Below, piece after piece: positions 54,104 through 63,157 of a stretch of 64,000 nt of DNA (within the stretch, counting starts at the first letter, position 1; each line of letters starts with the position of its first letter). The stretch is from Variovorax sp. CF079 (lineage in GTDB: Bacteria; Pseudomonadota; Gammaproteobacteria; Burkholderiales; Burkholderiaceae_C). Made by a program: the position numbers and the translations under genes. The notes below the pieces were generated by a model. It was not told where the DNA came from. It did no database searches and saw nothing but the letters and a program-made list of their open reading frames with translations. The DNA is taken from assembly GCF_900101545.1 (NCBI RefSeq), contig NZ_FMZU01000012.1, positions 168,353 to 232,352 on the forward strand. Reading direction: 5' to 3'.

Positions 54104-55162
54104 ATGCACCCCATGAATGCTTCGCCTGACACGCCGATCGATCAGCCCACGCGATGGCCAAGCGTCGCGGTCGTCATCCCCTTCTACAACGGCGCCGATT
54201 TCATCGAGCGTTCGGTGAAGAGCGTGTTCGAGCAGACCGTGTCGGCCGCCGAGGTGATCGTCGTCAACGACGGCTCGCGCCCCGAAGAGCGCGCCGCGCT
54301 GGATGCGCTGGCGCTGCGCTATCCCTTCCGTATCGTCGACAAGGAAAACGGCGGGCAGGGCTCGGCGCGCAATGCCGGCGTCGCGGCTTCCACTTCGGAC
54401 TATCTCTGCTTCCTGGATCAGGACGATTTCTACCTGCCCAACCACATCGAGACGCTGGTGTCGGCCATCCCGGCCGGCGATCGGCTGTTCGGCTTCGTCT
54501 ATGCCGACGTCTACGAGGCGCACGCCGACGGCAAGACCATCCGCACCGGCGTGGTCAAGGAGCATTCGACGCATCCGAAGCGCGATATCTTCGAGCTGCT
54601 GCGCGAAGACATGTTCGTGCTGCCCTCGGCGGCGCTGGTGAGCCGCGAGGCCTTCGAGGCCGTGGGCGGCTTCGATCCGCAGTTCATGGGCTATGAAGAC
54701 GACGATCTGTTCCTGCGGATCTTTCGCCAGGGCTACAGCAACCATTTTGTCGATCGGGCCGTGACGGTGTGGTGCATCCACACGGAGAGCACCTCCTTCA
54801 GCATCCGCATGGTCAGAAGCCGTTTCAGATATTTCAAGAAGCTGCTGGCCATGTTCCCCGACGAGCCGCGGCGAAACCGCTTCTACCTGCGCGACTATCT
54901 GGTGCCGAGGTTCGGCCAGGTGTTCGTGGACGAAGCGATCCAGGCCATCAAGCTGCGGCACGAGCATCAGGAGGAGATGCGCGCCCGTTTCACGGAATAC
55001 GTGGGGATCGTGCTTTCCAATCCCTATGTGAGCCGCCGGGTCAAGCTCAAGATGCGCGTGATCGCCTTCCTGCTCGAGCACGATTCGCCCGCCCTGGTGA
55101 GGCTCATCGCCGCCGTGACGCGGCTGCCCGGGCTGCGAAGCCTGCGGCGCCTGGCTCGCTAG
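54104..55162 (+). CDS. GT2 glycosyltransferase
   Basis: 352 residues. V-V-I-P-F-Y-N-G-A-D-F-I-E-R-S, V-N-D-G-S-R-P, F-L-D-Q-D-D-F-Y-L-P-N and G-Y-E-D-D-D-L-F-L-R-I (catalytic Asp region) define the GT2 fold. The last 110 residues are helical and basic. It starts 4 bp after the previous stop, so it belongs to the 51.1-55.2 kb glycosyltransferase unit. A second in-frame ATG (54113) is a possible start. Confidence 0.88.
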   Translation: MHPMNASPDTPIDQPTRWPSVAVVIPFYNGADFIERSVKSVFEQTVSAAEVIVVNDGSRPEERAALDALALRYPFRIVDKENGGQGSARNAGVAASTSDYLCFLDQDDFYLPNHIETLVSAIPAGDRLFGFVYADVYEAHADGKTIRTGVVKEHSTHPKRDIFELLREDMFVLPSAALVSREAFEAVGGFDPQFMGYEDDDLFLRIFRQGYSNHFVDRAVTVWCIHTESTSFSIRMVRSRFRYFKKLLAMFPDEPRRNRFYLRDYLVPRFGQVFVDEAIQAIKLRHEHQEEMRARFTEYVGIVLSNPYVSRRVKLKMRVIAFLLEHDSPALVRLIAAVTRLPGLRSLRRLAR

Positions 55163-55173
55163 CCGGCATCCGC

Positions 55174-55929
55174 TCAGGGACGAGGCGGATGCATCCGCCG
55201 ATAGCGCCAGAAGGGCCGCGACAGCCAGACCTTGAGCAGGCTCGTCACATGCCAGTACAGATGCCGCAGGCTCGTTCGGCTGGCGCGCTGGGCATCGTGC
55301 AGCGCCATCAGGTCCTCGGCCACCTGCAGCTTCCAGCCGGCAAGCCGCGTGCGCGCGCAGATGTCGAAGTCTTCGCCGTACATGAAAAAACGCTCGTCGA
55401 AGCCGCCGACCTGCCGGTAGGCCTCGCTGCGAAACAGCATGAAGAGGCCGGGAATCCAGTCCGGCACCAGCGGGCGCACATAGTCCGGCCGCTTGCGCCG
55501 CAGGATTTCCAGCGGCGTGATGATCGCGCGGTGCTGCTCCGGCTCGCTCTTGCCGGGCTCCAGGATGCGCGGGGTGAGCAGGCCGCTGTCGGGCGCCGCC
55601 TGCGCGATCAGCGGCGCCAGCACGTCGCGGTCGAAGCGGATGTCGGGATTGAGCACCAGGAACCAGGGCGTAGTGCAGCGATCGAACGCCTGGTTGTGGT
55701 TGGCGCCGAAGCCCAGGGGCACCGCGTTCTCGATGCGTTCGATCTCGAAACCCCAGCTGGCGCCCGCCAGCAGGTCGGGCTCGGGGATGTTCTGCGTGAG
55801 CACGACCTTGGCCGTGAGTGCGCGGCTGAAGCGGTCCAGCTGCTCGAGCAGCGGGCGCACCAGTTCGAGCTGACCATGGCTCACGATCGAGACCGTGACG
55901 GCGGGCGAGGGGGAGGGGTATGTGGACAT
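55174..55929 (-). CDS. GT2 glycosyltransferase, WbbL/rhamnosyltransferase-like
   Basis: 251 residues. V-S-I-V-S-H-G-Q-L at the start, G-F-G-A-N-H-N-Q-A-F and L-N-P-D-I-R-F (Asp-x-Asp variant N-P-D), then G-G-F-D-E-R-F-F-M-Y-G-E-D-F-D-I-C-A-R, all typical of the WbbL subgroup that adds rhamnose to a GlcNAc-lipid primer. Next to a WecA-like gene (divergent, 44 bp) this role fits well: it would add the second sugar. The N-terminal signature is shorter than usual. Confidence 0.86.
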   Translation of the reverse strand: MSTYPSPSPAVTVSIVSHGQLELVRPLLEQLDRFSRALTAKVVLTQNIPEPDLLAGASWGFEIERIENAVPLGFGANHNQAFDRCTTPWFLVLNPDIRFDRDVLAPLIAQAAPDSGLLTPRILEPGKSEPEQHRAIITPLEILRRKRPDYVRPLVPDWIPGLFMLFRSEAYRQVGGFDERFFMYGEDFDICARTRLAGWKLQVAEDLMALHDAQRASRTSLRHLYWHVTSLLKVWLSRPFWRYRRMHPPRP

Positions 55930-55973
55930 GGTCTAATTTCGCTCGGGGATTCTAGGGTTCCCGATTTCCATCC

Positions 55974-57068
55974 ATGCTTACCCTGATCGTCATCAGCTTT
56001 CTCGTCTCCGCCATTTCGGTGCTGTTCTTCATGCGCCGGGCGCGCCGCCATGCGCGGCGCTACGGCACCGACATGCCGCAGCGCTTCCACAAGGGCCACG
56101 TGCCGCGGCTGGGCGGCGCCGGCATCTTCCTCGGCACAGGCGCCGCCTGGCTGGTGGCCGGCATCGGCTCGGACCCCTTCAACGTCTCGTGGCCGCTCAA
56201 GGCCTCCGCCTTCACGCTGCTGTGTATCGCGCCGGCCGTGCTGGGCGGCATCATCGAGGACCTGACCCAGCGGGTCTCGGTGCGCTACCGGCTCGGCCTC
56301 ACCATCGGCTCGGCGCTGCTCCTGTGCTGGCTGCTCGGCCTCGGCGTCTCGCGCACCGGCATCGGCTTAGTTGACGGCTGGCTGCAGGCTTGGCCCTACG
56401 CGGCGATCCTGTTCGCGGCCTTCGCCATCGGCGGCCTGCCGCATGCCTTCAACATCATCGACGGCTACAACGGCCTGGCCGGTACCGTGGCCGTGCTGGT
56501 GTGCCTCGCGGTCTCGCACGTGGCGCTGCAGGTCGGCGACCGGCAGCTCGCCGCCATGGTGATCTGCCTGGTGGGCGCGACGGCGGGCTTCCTGGTGTGG
56601 AACTACCCGCGCGGCAAGATCTTCGCCGGCGACGGCGGCGCCTACGTCTGGGGCATGGTGATCGCCATCGCCGTGGTGACGCTGGTGCAGCGGCACCGCG
56701 TCGTTTCGCCCTGGTTCCCCATGCTGCTCCTGATCTACCCGGTGTGGGAGACGGTGTTCTCCATCTACCGCAAGCTGGCGCGCGGCCAGTCGCCGGGCGA
56801 CGCCGACGCGCTGCATTTCCACCAGCTGATCTTCCGGCGCATCGTCCGCGTGGCCTTCGCGGACGACGAGGCCCGGCAGCTGCTGGCACGCAACAACCGG
56901 ACCTCGCCCTACCTGTGGATCTTCGCGGCGCTGACCGTGGTGCCGGCTGTGCTGTTCTGGAACAACACGCCGATCCTGATGGCCTTCTGCGCGCTGTTCA
57001 TCGCCACGTACGTGGCGGCCTATCTGATGATCGTTCGCTTCAAGGTCCCGCGCTGGCTCCGGCCCTGA
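55974..57068 (+). CDS. WecA/MraY-family undecaprenyl-phosphate sugar-1-phosphate transferase
   Basis: 364 residues, about ten hydrophobic helices. Family motifs: R-L-G-G-A-G-I-F near 50, I-I-E-D-L-T-Q-R (acidic site), [11 protein letters not shown] (N-x3-D), F-A-G-D-G-G-A-Y and [10 protein letters not shown]. It starts the glycan by moving HexNAc-1-phosphate, probably GlcNAc-1-P, to undecaprenyl phosphate. It lies at the end of the polysaccharide locus next to argB. Confidence 0.92.
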   Translation: MLTLIVISFLVSAISVLFFMRRARRHARRYGTDMPQRFHKGHVPRLGGAGIFLGTGAAWLVAGIGSDPFNVSWPLKASAFTLLCIAPAVLGGIIEDLTQRVSVRYRLGLTIGSALLLCWLLGLGVSRTGIGLVDGWLQAWPYAAILFAAFAIGGLPHAFNIIDGYNGLAGTVAVLVCLAVSHVALQVGDRQLAAMVICLVGATAGFLVWNYPRGKIFAGDGGAYVWGMVIAIAVVTLVQRHRVVSPWFPMLLLIYPVWETVFSIYRKLARGQSPGDADALHFHQLIFRRIVRVAFADDEARQLLARNNRTSPYLWIFAALTVVPAVLFWNNTPILMAFCALFIATYVAAYLMIVRFKVPRWLRP

Positions 57069-57111
57069 GTTCCGTCACAATCCGCCGCATCCGTCTACTC
57101 CACCGCCGACC

Positions 57112-58005
57112 ATGACCGATCCCGTCCTCAACATCCCCCCGCGCGACAAGGCCGAGATCCTGGCCCAGGCGCTGCCGTACATCCGCAAGTTCCACGGCAA
57201 GACCATCGTCATCAAGTACGGCGGCAACGCCATGACCGACCCGGCGCTGCAGGCCGACTTTGCCGAAGACGTGGTGCTGCTCAAGCTGGTCGGCATGAAT
57301 CCGGTGGTGGTGCACGGCGGTGGCCCGCAGATCGAGGCGGCGCTCAACCGGCTCGGCAAGAAGGGCCACTTCATCCAGGGCATGCGCGTGACCGACTCCG
57401 AGACCATGGAGGTGGTCGAGTGGGTGCTGGCCGGCGAGGTGCAGCAGGACATCGTGGGCCTGATCAACCAGGCCGGCGGCAAGGCGGTGGGCCTCACGGG
57501 TCGCGACGGCGGCCTGATCCGCGCGCAGAAGCTCAAGATGGCGGACCGCAACGACCCCAACCTGCATCACGACGTCGGCCAGGTCGGCGACATCGTCACG
57601 ATCGACCCGAGCGTGGTCATCGCGCTGCAGGACGACGCCTTCATCCCGGTCGTGAGCCCGATCGGCTTCGGCGAGGAGAACGAGAGCTACAACATCAATG
57701 CCGACGTCGTGGCAGGCAAGCTCGCCACCGTGCTGAAGGCCGAGAAGCTCATGCTGCTCACCAACACGCCCGGCGTGCTCGACAAGAACGGCAAGCTCCT
57801 GACCAACCTGAGCGCGCGCGAGATCGACGACCTGTTCGCCGACGGCACCATCTCCGGCGGCATGCTGCCGAAGATCGAAGGCGCGCTCGATGCCGCCAAG
57901 AGCGGCGTCAATGCCGTGCACATCATCGACGGGCGCGTGCCCCACGCGATGCTGCTGGAAATCCTCACGGATCAGGCCTACGGAACCATGATTCGGGCCA
58001 GGTAG
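57112..58005 (+). CDS. argB: Acetylglutamate kinase
   Basis: 297 residues. K-Y-G-G-N-A-M (phosphate loop), V-H-G-G-G-P-Q-I (N-acetylglutamate site), N-I-N-A-D and T-D-x2-G near the C-terminus are ArgB motifs; the N-terminal helix (about 12-27) is of the arginine-inhibited type. Second step of arginine synthesis. It ends the polysaccharide locus and starts the conserved argB-slmA stretch, with galE between them on the other strand. Confidence 0.96.
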   Translation: MTDPVLNIPPRDKAEILAQALPYIRKFHGKTIVIKYGGNAMTDPALQADFAEDVVLLKLVGMNPVVVHGGGPQIEAALNRLGKKGHFIQGMRVTDSETMEVVEWVLAGEVQQDIVGLINQAGGKAVGLTGRDGGLIRAQKLKMADRNDPNLHHDVGQVGDIVTIDPSVVIALQDDAFIPVVSPIGFGEENESYNINADVVAGKLATVLKAEKLMLLTNTPGVLDKNGKLLTNLSAREIDDLFADGTISGGMLPKIEGALDAAKSGVNAVHIIDGRVPHAMLLEILTDQAYGTMIRAR

Positions 58006-58043
58006 CGACCCTAAGTACCTGCCATCAAAGGGTTTTCAACATG

Positions 58044-58065
58044 ATTCCGAAAAACCGGAATTTTT
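58044..58065 (+). terminator. Intrinsic terminator after argB
   Basis: ATTCCG (58044-58049), 6-nt loop, CGGAAT (58056-58061), then T58061-T58065, 39 bp after the argB stop. An outer pair GTTTTCA (58032-58038) / TGAAAAC (58068-58074) lengthens the inverted repeat and could let it work for galE from the other side. Confidence 0.7.
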
Positions 58066-58092
58066 GGTGAAAACAGCTCTGCGCGCGCTGCT

Positions 58093-59109
58093 TCAGGCGT
58101 ATCCCTTCGGATTCCCCTGCTGCCAGCGCCAGCTGTCCGCGCACATCTGCTCCAGCCCGCGCTGCGCGCGCCAGCCCAGCGTGGCCTGCGCGAGCGAGGG
58201 GTCGCCCCAGTAGGCCGGCACGTCGCCCGGCCGGCGCGGGCCGATCTCGTAGGCGATGGTCTTGCCGCTGGCGCGTTCGAAGGCCTTCACCACCTCCAGC
58301 ACCGAGGCGCCCTGGCCGGTGCCGAGGTTGAGCGTGACCAGGCCGGGCTTCTTCTCGGCATGGCGCAGCGCCGCCACGTGGCCTTCGGCCAGGTCCATCA
58401 CGTGCACGTAGTCGCGCACGCCGGTGCCGTCGGGCGTCGGATAGTCGCCGCCGTGCACCGCGAGCTTGTCGCGCAGCCCCACGGCCACCTGGCAGACGAA
58501 GGGCATCAGGTTGTTGGGCTTGCCCTGCGGGTGTTCGCCGATCAGGCCGCTCTCGTGCGCGCCGACCGGATTGAAATAGCGCAGCAGCGCGATGCGCCAG
58601 GCCGGGTGCGCATGCTGCAGGTCGGCCAGGGCCTGCTCGACCATCCGCTTCGAGTGGCCGTAGGGATTGGCCGGCCTGAGCGCCGCGCTTTCGGGAATCG
58701 GCGAGCTGTCGGGGTCGCCATAGACGGTGGCCGAGGACGAGAAGATCAGCGTGCGCACGCCCGCCGCCTGCATCGCTGCCGCCAGCACGAAGCTGCCGTG
58801 CACGTTGTTGTCGTAATAGGTGATCGGGTCGGCGACCGAGTCGCCCACCGCCTTCAGGCCTGCGAAATGGATCACGCCGCCGATCGGCTGTTCGCGAAAC
58901 AGCTTGTCGAGCAGCGCGCGGTCGCGCACGTCGCCTTCGATGAAGCGCGGCGCGGTGCCGATGATGCGCGCGAGCCGGTCGACGACGCGCGCGTCGCTGT
59001 TGCCGAGGTTGTCCAGAATCAGCGGCGTGTAGCCGGCCGCCGCCAGTGCCACGCAGGTGTGGCTGCCGATGAAGCCGGCCCCGCCGGTCACGAGAATCGT
59101 CGAACCCAT
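58093..59109 (-). CDS. galE: UDP-glucose 4-epimerase
   Basis: 338 residues, canonical GalE length. G-G-A-G-F-I-G-S-H nucleotide loop, S-S-S-A-T-V-Y-G (catalytic Ser) and N-P-Y-G-H-S-K (Tyr/Lys), followed by G-x-H-E-S-G-L-I-G-E. It interconverts UDP-glucose and UDP-galactose (or the HexNAc forms) and so can feed the polysaccharide locus. The ATG is at 59109; 124 bp divide it from slmA. Confidence 0.95.
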   Translation of the reverse strand: MGSTILVTGGAGFIGSHTCVALAAAGYTPLILDNLGNSDARVVDRLARIIGTAPRFIEGDVRDRALLDKLFREQPIGGVIHFAGLKAVGDSVADPITYYDNNVHGSFVLAAAMQAAGVRTLIFSSSATVYGDPDSSPIPESAALRPANPYGHSKRMVEQALADLQHAHPAWRIALLRYFNPVGAHESGLIGEHPQGKPNNLMPFVCQVAVGLRDKLAVHGGDYPTPDGTGVRDYVHVMDLAEGHVAALRHAEKKPGLVTLNLGTGQGASVLEVVKAFERASGKTIAYEIGPRRPGDVPAYWGDPSLAQATLGWRAQRGLEQMCADSWRWQQGNPKGYA

Positions 59110-59233
59110 CGTTTTTCTTTCGCTGATTGTGTGAAAAAAGCCCAGCCATTCTGCGCGACGTACAGTGCATGCCCAGTAGGCACGCGCTCACTGCGCTGTG
59201 CGAGAATCAATTTTTTACATTTTGCACGCGCCC

Positions 59234-59881
59234 ATGCAGAACGATGAGACAAGCGCCTCGCGCGCTGAAGACAGCAGTTCAGGTCCGGTGGCCGTACCGA
59301 CGCGCAAACGCCCCAAGCCGGGCGAGCGGCGCGTGCAGATCCTCCAGGCCCTGGCCGCCATGCTCGAACAGCCTGGCGCCGAGCGGGTGACGACCGCGGC
59401 GCTCGCGGCGCGGCTCGACGTGAGCGAAGCCGCGCTGTACCGCCACTTCGCGAGCAAGGCCCAGATGTTCGAGGGCCTGATCGATTTCATCGAGCAGAGC
59501 GTGTTCACGCTGATCAACCAGATCACCGAGCGCGAGGCGCCGGGTCACGAGCAGGCCGCGCGCGTCGTCGCGATGCTGGTGCAGTTCGCGGAGAAGAACC
59601 CGGGCATGACCCGCGTGATGGTCGGCGATGCGCTGGTCTACGAGAACGAGCGCCTGCAGAACCGCATGAACCAGTTCTTCGACAAGATCGAGTCCACCCT
59701 GCGCCAGTCGCTGCGCGGCGCGGCGGCGGCCGATGGCTCGGCCACGCCGAGTGTCGATGCGCAGGTGCGCGCCTCGACGCTCACCGCCTTCGTGGTCGGC
59801 CGCCTGCAGCGCTTCGCGCGCTCGGGCTTCCGCCGTGCGCCTTCCGAGCATCTGGAAGCCGCGGTCGCCTTGATGCTCTAA
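59234..59881 (+). CDS. slmA: Nucleoid occlusion factor SlmA (TetR-like)
   Basis: 215 residues from ATG 59234; a GTG at 59198 adds 12 less likely residues. After a Ser/Pro-rich start comes R-R-V-Q-I-L-Q-A-L-A-A-M-L-E, the HTH L-D-V-S-E-A-A-L-Y-R-H-F-A-S-K and M-F-E-G-L-I-D-F-I-E, closely matching SlmA. The R-V-M-V-G-D-A-L motif in the C-terminal domain also fits. SlmA binds DNA and FtsZ to block division over the nucleoid. Divergent from galE and near argB, as in other Betaproteobacteria. Confidence 0.93.
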   Translation: MQNDETSASRAEDSSSGPVAVPTRKRPKPGERRVQILQALAAMLEQPGAERVTTAALAARLDVSEAALYRHFASKAQMFEGLIDFIEQSVFTLINQITEREAPGHEQAARVVAMLVQFAEKNPGMTRVMVGDALVYENERLQNRMNQFFDKIESTLRQSLRGAAAADGSATPSVDAQVRASTLTAFVVGRLQRFARSGFRRAPSEHLEAAVALML

Positions 59882-59903
59882 AAACCGTTCGGGCCGAGCT
59901 TGG

Positions 59904-59971
59904 CCTGTCCTGAGCTTGGCCGAAGGGTCGAAGCCGGGGCGAGCCCTTCGACAAGCTCAGGGCGAACCGGG
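59904..59971. repeat. REP-like inverted pair (CCCTTCGACAAGCTCAGG family)
   Basis: Two facing copies of the well-known intergenic element occur between slmA and katA: one reading CCTGAGCTTGGCCGAAGGG (59909-59927) and one reading CCCTTCGACAAGCTCAGG (59944-59961). The pair can fold into a long hairpin that would also act as an RNA stabiliser or terminator after slmA. Confidence 0.75.
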
Positions 59972-60069
59972 GGTTCGGCTCTATCGCCGAGATAGGGGGA
60001 TGTCATCAACGGGCGGGGTGTTCATGGCCAGAATGCAAGGCTCCTGAACACTGCACAAGGACAAGCCCC

Positions 60070-61590
60070 TTGACCGAATCCCGCAAGCTCACCACCGAGA
60101 GTGGTGCCCCCGTCGAGAACAACCAGCAGTCGCAGACCGCCGGCCCCAGCGGCCCGGTGCTGATGCAGGACCACCACCTGATCGAGAAGCTCGCGCGCTT
60201 CGACCGCGAGCGCATTCCGGAGCGCGTGGTGCATGCGCGCGGATCGGGCGCCTTCGGCACTTTCGAAGTGACGGCCGACCTCAGCCAATGGACCAAGGCC
60301 CGCTTCCTCGGCCAGGTCGGCAAGAAGACCGAGGTGCTGGCCCGCTTCTCCACCGTGGCGCTCGAACTCGGCTCGGCCGACACCGTGCGCGACCCGCGCG
60401 GCTTCGCGCTCAAGTTCTACACGGAAGAGGGCAACTACGACCTGGTCGGCAACAACACGCCCGTCTTCTTCATCCGCGATCCGCTCAAGTTCCCCGACTT
60501 CATCCACTCGCAGAAGCGCGACCCCTACAGCCACGTGCAGGAGCCCAACAACGCCTGGGACTTCTTCTCGCACTCGCCCGAGGCCACGCACCAGTTCACC
60601 TGGCTGTTCGGCGACCGCGGCATCCCGAAGAGCTACCGCCACATGGACGGCTTCGGCTCGCACACCTTCCAGTGGGTCAATGCCAAGGGCGAGGCCTTCT
60701 GGGTCAAGTACCACTTCAAGACCCGCCAGGGCATCGACTGCTTCACCGCCGAAGAGGCGCAGCGCGTGGGTGGCGAGAACCCGAACCACCACCACCTCGA
60801 CCTCCTGCATTCCATCGAGCGCGGCGAGTTCCCGAGCTGGAAGGTGCAGGTCCAGCTCATGCCAGTGGCCGAGGCGCAGAACTACCGCTTCAACCCCTTC
60901 GATCTGACCAAGGTCTGGTCGCACAAGGACTATCCGAAGATCGACATCGGCACCCTCACGCTCAACCGCAACCCCGACAATTACTTCGCCGAGATCGAGC
61001 AGGCCGCCTTCAACCCCGCCAACTTCGTGCCGGGCATCGGCCCCTCGCCGGACAAGATGCTGCAGGGCCGTCTGTTCAGCTACGGCGATACCCAGCGCTA
61101 CCGCCTGGGCATCAACCACACGCAGCTGCCGGTGAACTGCCCGCACGCGACCAAGGCCGCCAACTACGGACGCGACGGCGCGATGCGCTACGACAACGGC
61201 GGCCGCAGTCCCAACTATGAGCCCAACAGCTTCAGCGATGCGCCCAAGCAAAGCAACGAGCCGGTGTATGCGCCGCTCGAGATCCGCGGCTGGACCGGCA
61301 GCCATGCCTGGACGAAGCACCCAGCGGACACCGACTTCGTGCAGGCCGGCGACCTCTACCGCCTGATGGACGAGGCGGCCAAGAGCCGCCTGGTCGCCAG
61401 CATCGCCGGCAGCTTGGGCGCCGTGACGCGCCAGGACATCATCGACCGCGCGGTCAACCACTTCCGCCAGGCCGATGCCGACTACGGCGAGCGCGTGAAC
61501 AACGCGGTGCGTGCCGTGCAGGCCCGCATCAAGGGCGAAGAAGTGACGATCCAGGTCGGCAAACCGGCGCACGCCGAGAGCCGGAGCTGA
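60070..61590 (+). CDS. katA: Heme catalase (clade 3 small-subunit type)
   Basis: 506 residues from TTG 60070, with AAGGA upstream; no ATG/GTG is near. Motifs: R-V-V-H-A-R-G-S-G-A-F-G (distal His), F-S-T-V, N-N-T-P-V-F-F-I-R-D (distal Asn) and R-L-F-S-Y-G-D-T-Q-R-Y-R (proximal heme Tyr). It breaks down H2O2 in the cytoplasm. No oxyR is adjacent. The REP pair sits 100 bp upstream. Confidence 0.94.
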   Translation: MTESRKLTTESGAPVENNQQSQTAGPSGPVLMQDHHLIEKLARFDRERIPERVVHARGSGAFGTFEVTADLSQWTKARFLGQVGKKTEVLARFSTVALELGSADTVRDPRGFALKFYTEEGNYDLVGNNTPVFFIRDPLKFPDFIHSQKRDPYSHVQEPNNAWDFFSHSPEATHQFTWLFGDRGIPKSYRHMDGFGSHTFQWVNAKGEAFWVKYHFKTRQGIDCFTAEEAQRVGGENPNHHHLDLLHSIERGEFPSWKVQVQLMPVAEAQNYRFNPFDLTKVWSHKDYPKIDIGTLTLNRNPDNYFAEIEQAAFNPANFVPGIGPSPDKMLQGRLFSYGDTQRYRLGINHTQLPVNCPHATKAANYGRDGAMRYDNGGRSPNYEPNSFSDAPKQSNEPVYAPLEIRGWTGSHAWTKHPADTDFVQAGDLYRLMDEAAKSRLVASIAGSLGAVTRQDIIDRAVNHFRQADADYGERVNNAVRAVQARIKGEEVTIQVGKPAHAESRS

Positions 61591-61605
61591 TCGAGGAGCG
61601 CGGCC

Positions 61606-62112
61606 TCAGTTCGCCGCGGGCACCTCGAGCCGGTTGTCGACCGAGCTGACGCCCTTCACGGCGCGGGCGATGGTCTCCGCCCGCGCCTTGGCTTCGGTGC
61701 TCGGCGCTGGGCCGGCGAGCTGCACCGTGCCGGCGTTGGTGCGCACGTCGATGCGCCGGGCGCTCAGCTCGGGATCGCGCGCCAGCGCGGCCGTGACCGA
61801 GGCCGTGATCGCGGCGTCGTCCGTCTTGGCGGTCAACGCGTCGCCGGCGTTCTTCAGCGCATCCTTGGCCGCCGCGACGTCCCGCTTCACCTCGGGCGAC
61901 TCGAAATAGGCCTTGGTGTTGTCGCGCGCCTTCTCCGCCAGCTCGGCGGCCTTGCGCGCGGCGGCCACGGTCGCGTCCTGCGTCTGCTCCACCGCGGAGT
62001 CGACTTTTCTTTCGGCGCTCTGCTGGCTCGCCTGGTCGCTGCACGCCGCCAGCGACAGGATGGCGCTCGCTGCGCACAGCGCCAGGGCCGGTTTGAGTTT
62101 CTGCAAGGTCAC
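61606..62112 (-). CDS. BON-domain lipoprotein
   Basis: 168 residues from GTG 62112 with AAGGAA 7 nt upstream. Lipoprotein signal ending L-S-L-A-A-C (Cys24). A long helical Ala/Lys/Glu stretch (about 40-95, A-R-K-A-A-E-L-A-E-K-A) comes before a C-terminal BON domain (about 98-165; I-D-V-R-T-N-A-G-T-V-Q-L, V-S-S-V-D-N-R-L). BON proteins of the OsmY type act in the periplasm under osmotic or envelope stress. The frame is open far upstream, but that belongs to other genes. Confidence 0.87.
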   Translation of the reverse strand: MTLQKLKPALALCAASAILSLAACSDQASQQSAERKVDSAVEQTQDATVAAARKAAELAEKARDNTKAYFESPEVKRDVAAAKDALKNAGDALTAKTDDAAITASVTAALARDPELSARRIDVRTNAGTVQLAGPAPSTEAKARAETIARAVKGVSSVDNRLEVPAAN

Positions 62113-62144
62113 CGTCGTTCCTTCCGCCCCCTTGCCCGCGGGGC

Positions 62145-62945
62145 TCAATTGCCCAGAAACAGATTGCGGCGCGCTTCGTCCTGGCGGCGCTGGCTCAGCG
62201 GCTTCTTGCACTGCGGGTGGTGGGCACTGCCGGGCTGGGCGCAGCGGTTGTTGACGCAGACGGCATGCGCAATGAAGTTGCGTCCATCGCACGATGCCAG
62301 CGGGCCCGGCGCGGAGCGCCGGAAGCTCGCCGCCCGCTGTTCGGGCGGCAGCGCCGAAGTCTTGCGCACGGTCTGGGCGTGGGCGCGCGGCTCGCGCTTC
62401 AGCGCGGGGCTTGTCGCGGGAGGTGCCGGCCGCTCGTCGACGAACACCGCTGCCTTCGGGTTCTCGCCCGAGGAGGTGGCGTGGAGGCTCGAAGCCATCG
62501 CCGGTAGCGCGACCGGTAGCACGCTGGGCGCAGCCACCGGCGTCACGGCCGCGGGCGAGGTGGCCGTCGAAACCGGTGGCGGCTCCACCGTCGTGCCGCC
62601 GCCGTACCAGAGGCCGAGCAAGGCGAGCATCGTGGCCAGCGCCGCGGTAAAGCCCAGCACCGAGATCGCGAGCGTCAGCACGGTAGGCGTGCGCTCGTCG
62701 TCGATGCCCGGCGCGTGCGAAGCGTTGTCCGCGACGGCACCCGTCGCGTAGAAGGCCGGCAGCTTGCCCGCGCAGCCTTTGCAGAAGAGGGCCGAATCCC
62801 GATTGATGGTCCGGCAGGTCTCGCACACCACGGTGGTCGACGGGTCGCTGTGCAGCAGCACCCTCGACAGGTCGATCAAGCCCCCGAATGCTTCTGCAGA
62901 CACGGGGCCGGGCGGGGGGACGAAGTTGGCGGTGAGGGCAGTCAT
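62145..62945 (-). CDS. Zinc-ribbon, single-TM protein with C-terminal Cys cluster
   Basis: 266 residues. Zinc ribbon C-E-T-C ... C-K-G-C (about 41-58), one membrane helix (about 89-113, L-A-I-S-V-L-G-F-T-A-A-L), a low-complexity Pro/Ala/Thr/Ser linker (about 118-175) and a C-terminal Cys/His motif (C-D-G-R ... C-V-N-N-R-C ... H-H-P-Q-C). The C-terminal part is seen in small exported Cys proteins of unknown role. No named family fits the whole chain. 32 bp upstream of the BON lipoprotein and likely co-transcribed. Confidence 0.72.
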   Translation of the reverse strand: MTALTANFVPPPGPVSAEAFGGLIDLSRVLLHSDPSTTVVCETCRTINRDSALFCKGCAGKLPAFYATGAVADNASHAPGIDDERTPTVLTLAISVLGFTAALATMLALLGLWYGGGTTVEPPPVSTATSPAAVTPVAAPSVLPVALPAMASSLHATSSGENPKAAVFVDERPAPPATSPALKREPRAHAQTVRKTSALPPEQRAASFRRSAPGPLASCDGRNFIAHAVCVNNRCAQPGSAHHPQCKKPLSQRRQDEARRNLFLGN

Positions 62946-63157
62946 GATGAGATCGAGTCAGTGCATGGATGAGATACCTGTTCCCGAAAAAGCCGGGCTC
63001 CTTCTCTTCGCCAGGGAGCTCGACCACAGAACGAATTAACGAAGCCTTGTTGCAACACCAACTTCGGAAAAGCGCCGCAGCAGATGTAGGACGGAAGCCT
63101 GCAACGAAGAGTTGCAAAAGAAGCCCTTGATCGCGCGCCTCGGCTAAGCTGCGCCGC

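Noticed and set aside
52976..55081. 701-codon minus-strand open frame under three glycosyltransferase genes
   Set aside because: His/Asp/Val/Gly-rich shadow of GT2 genes; no family motif and no ribosome site.
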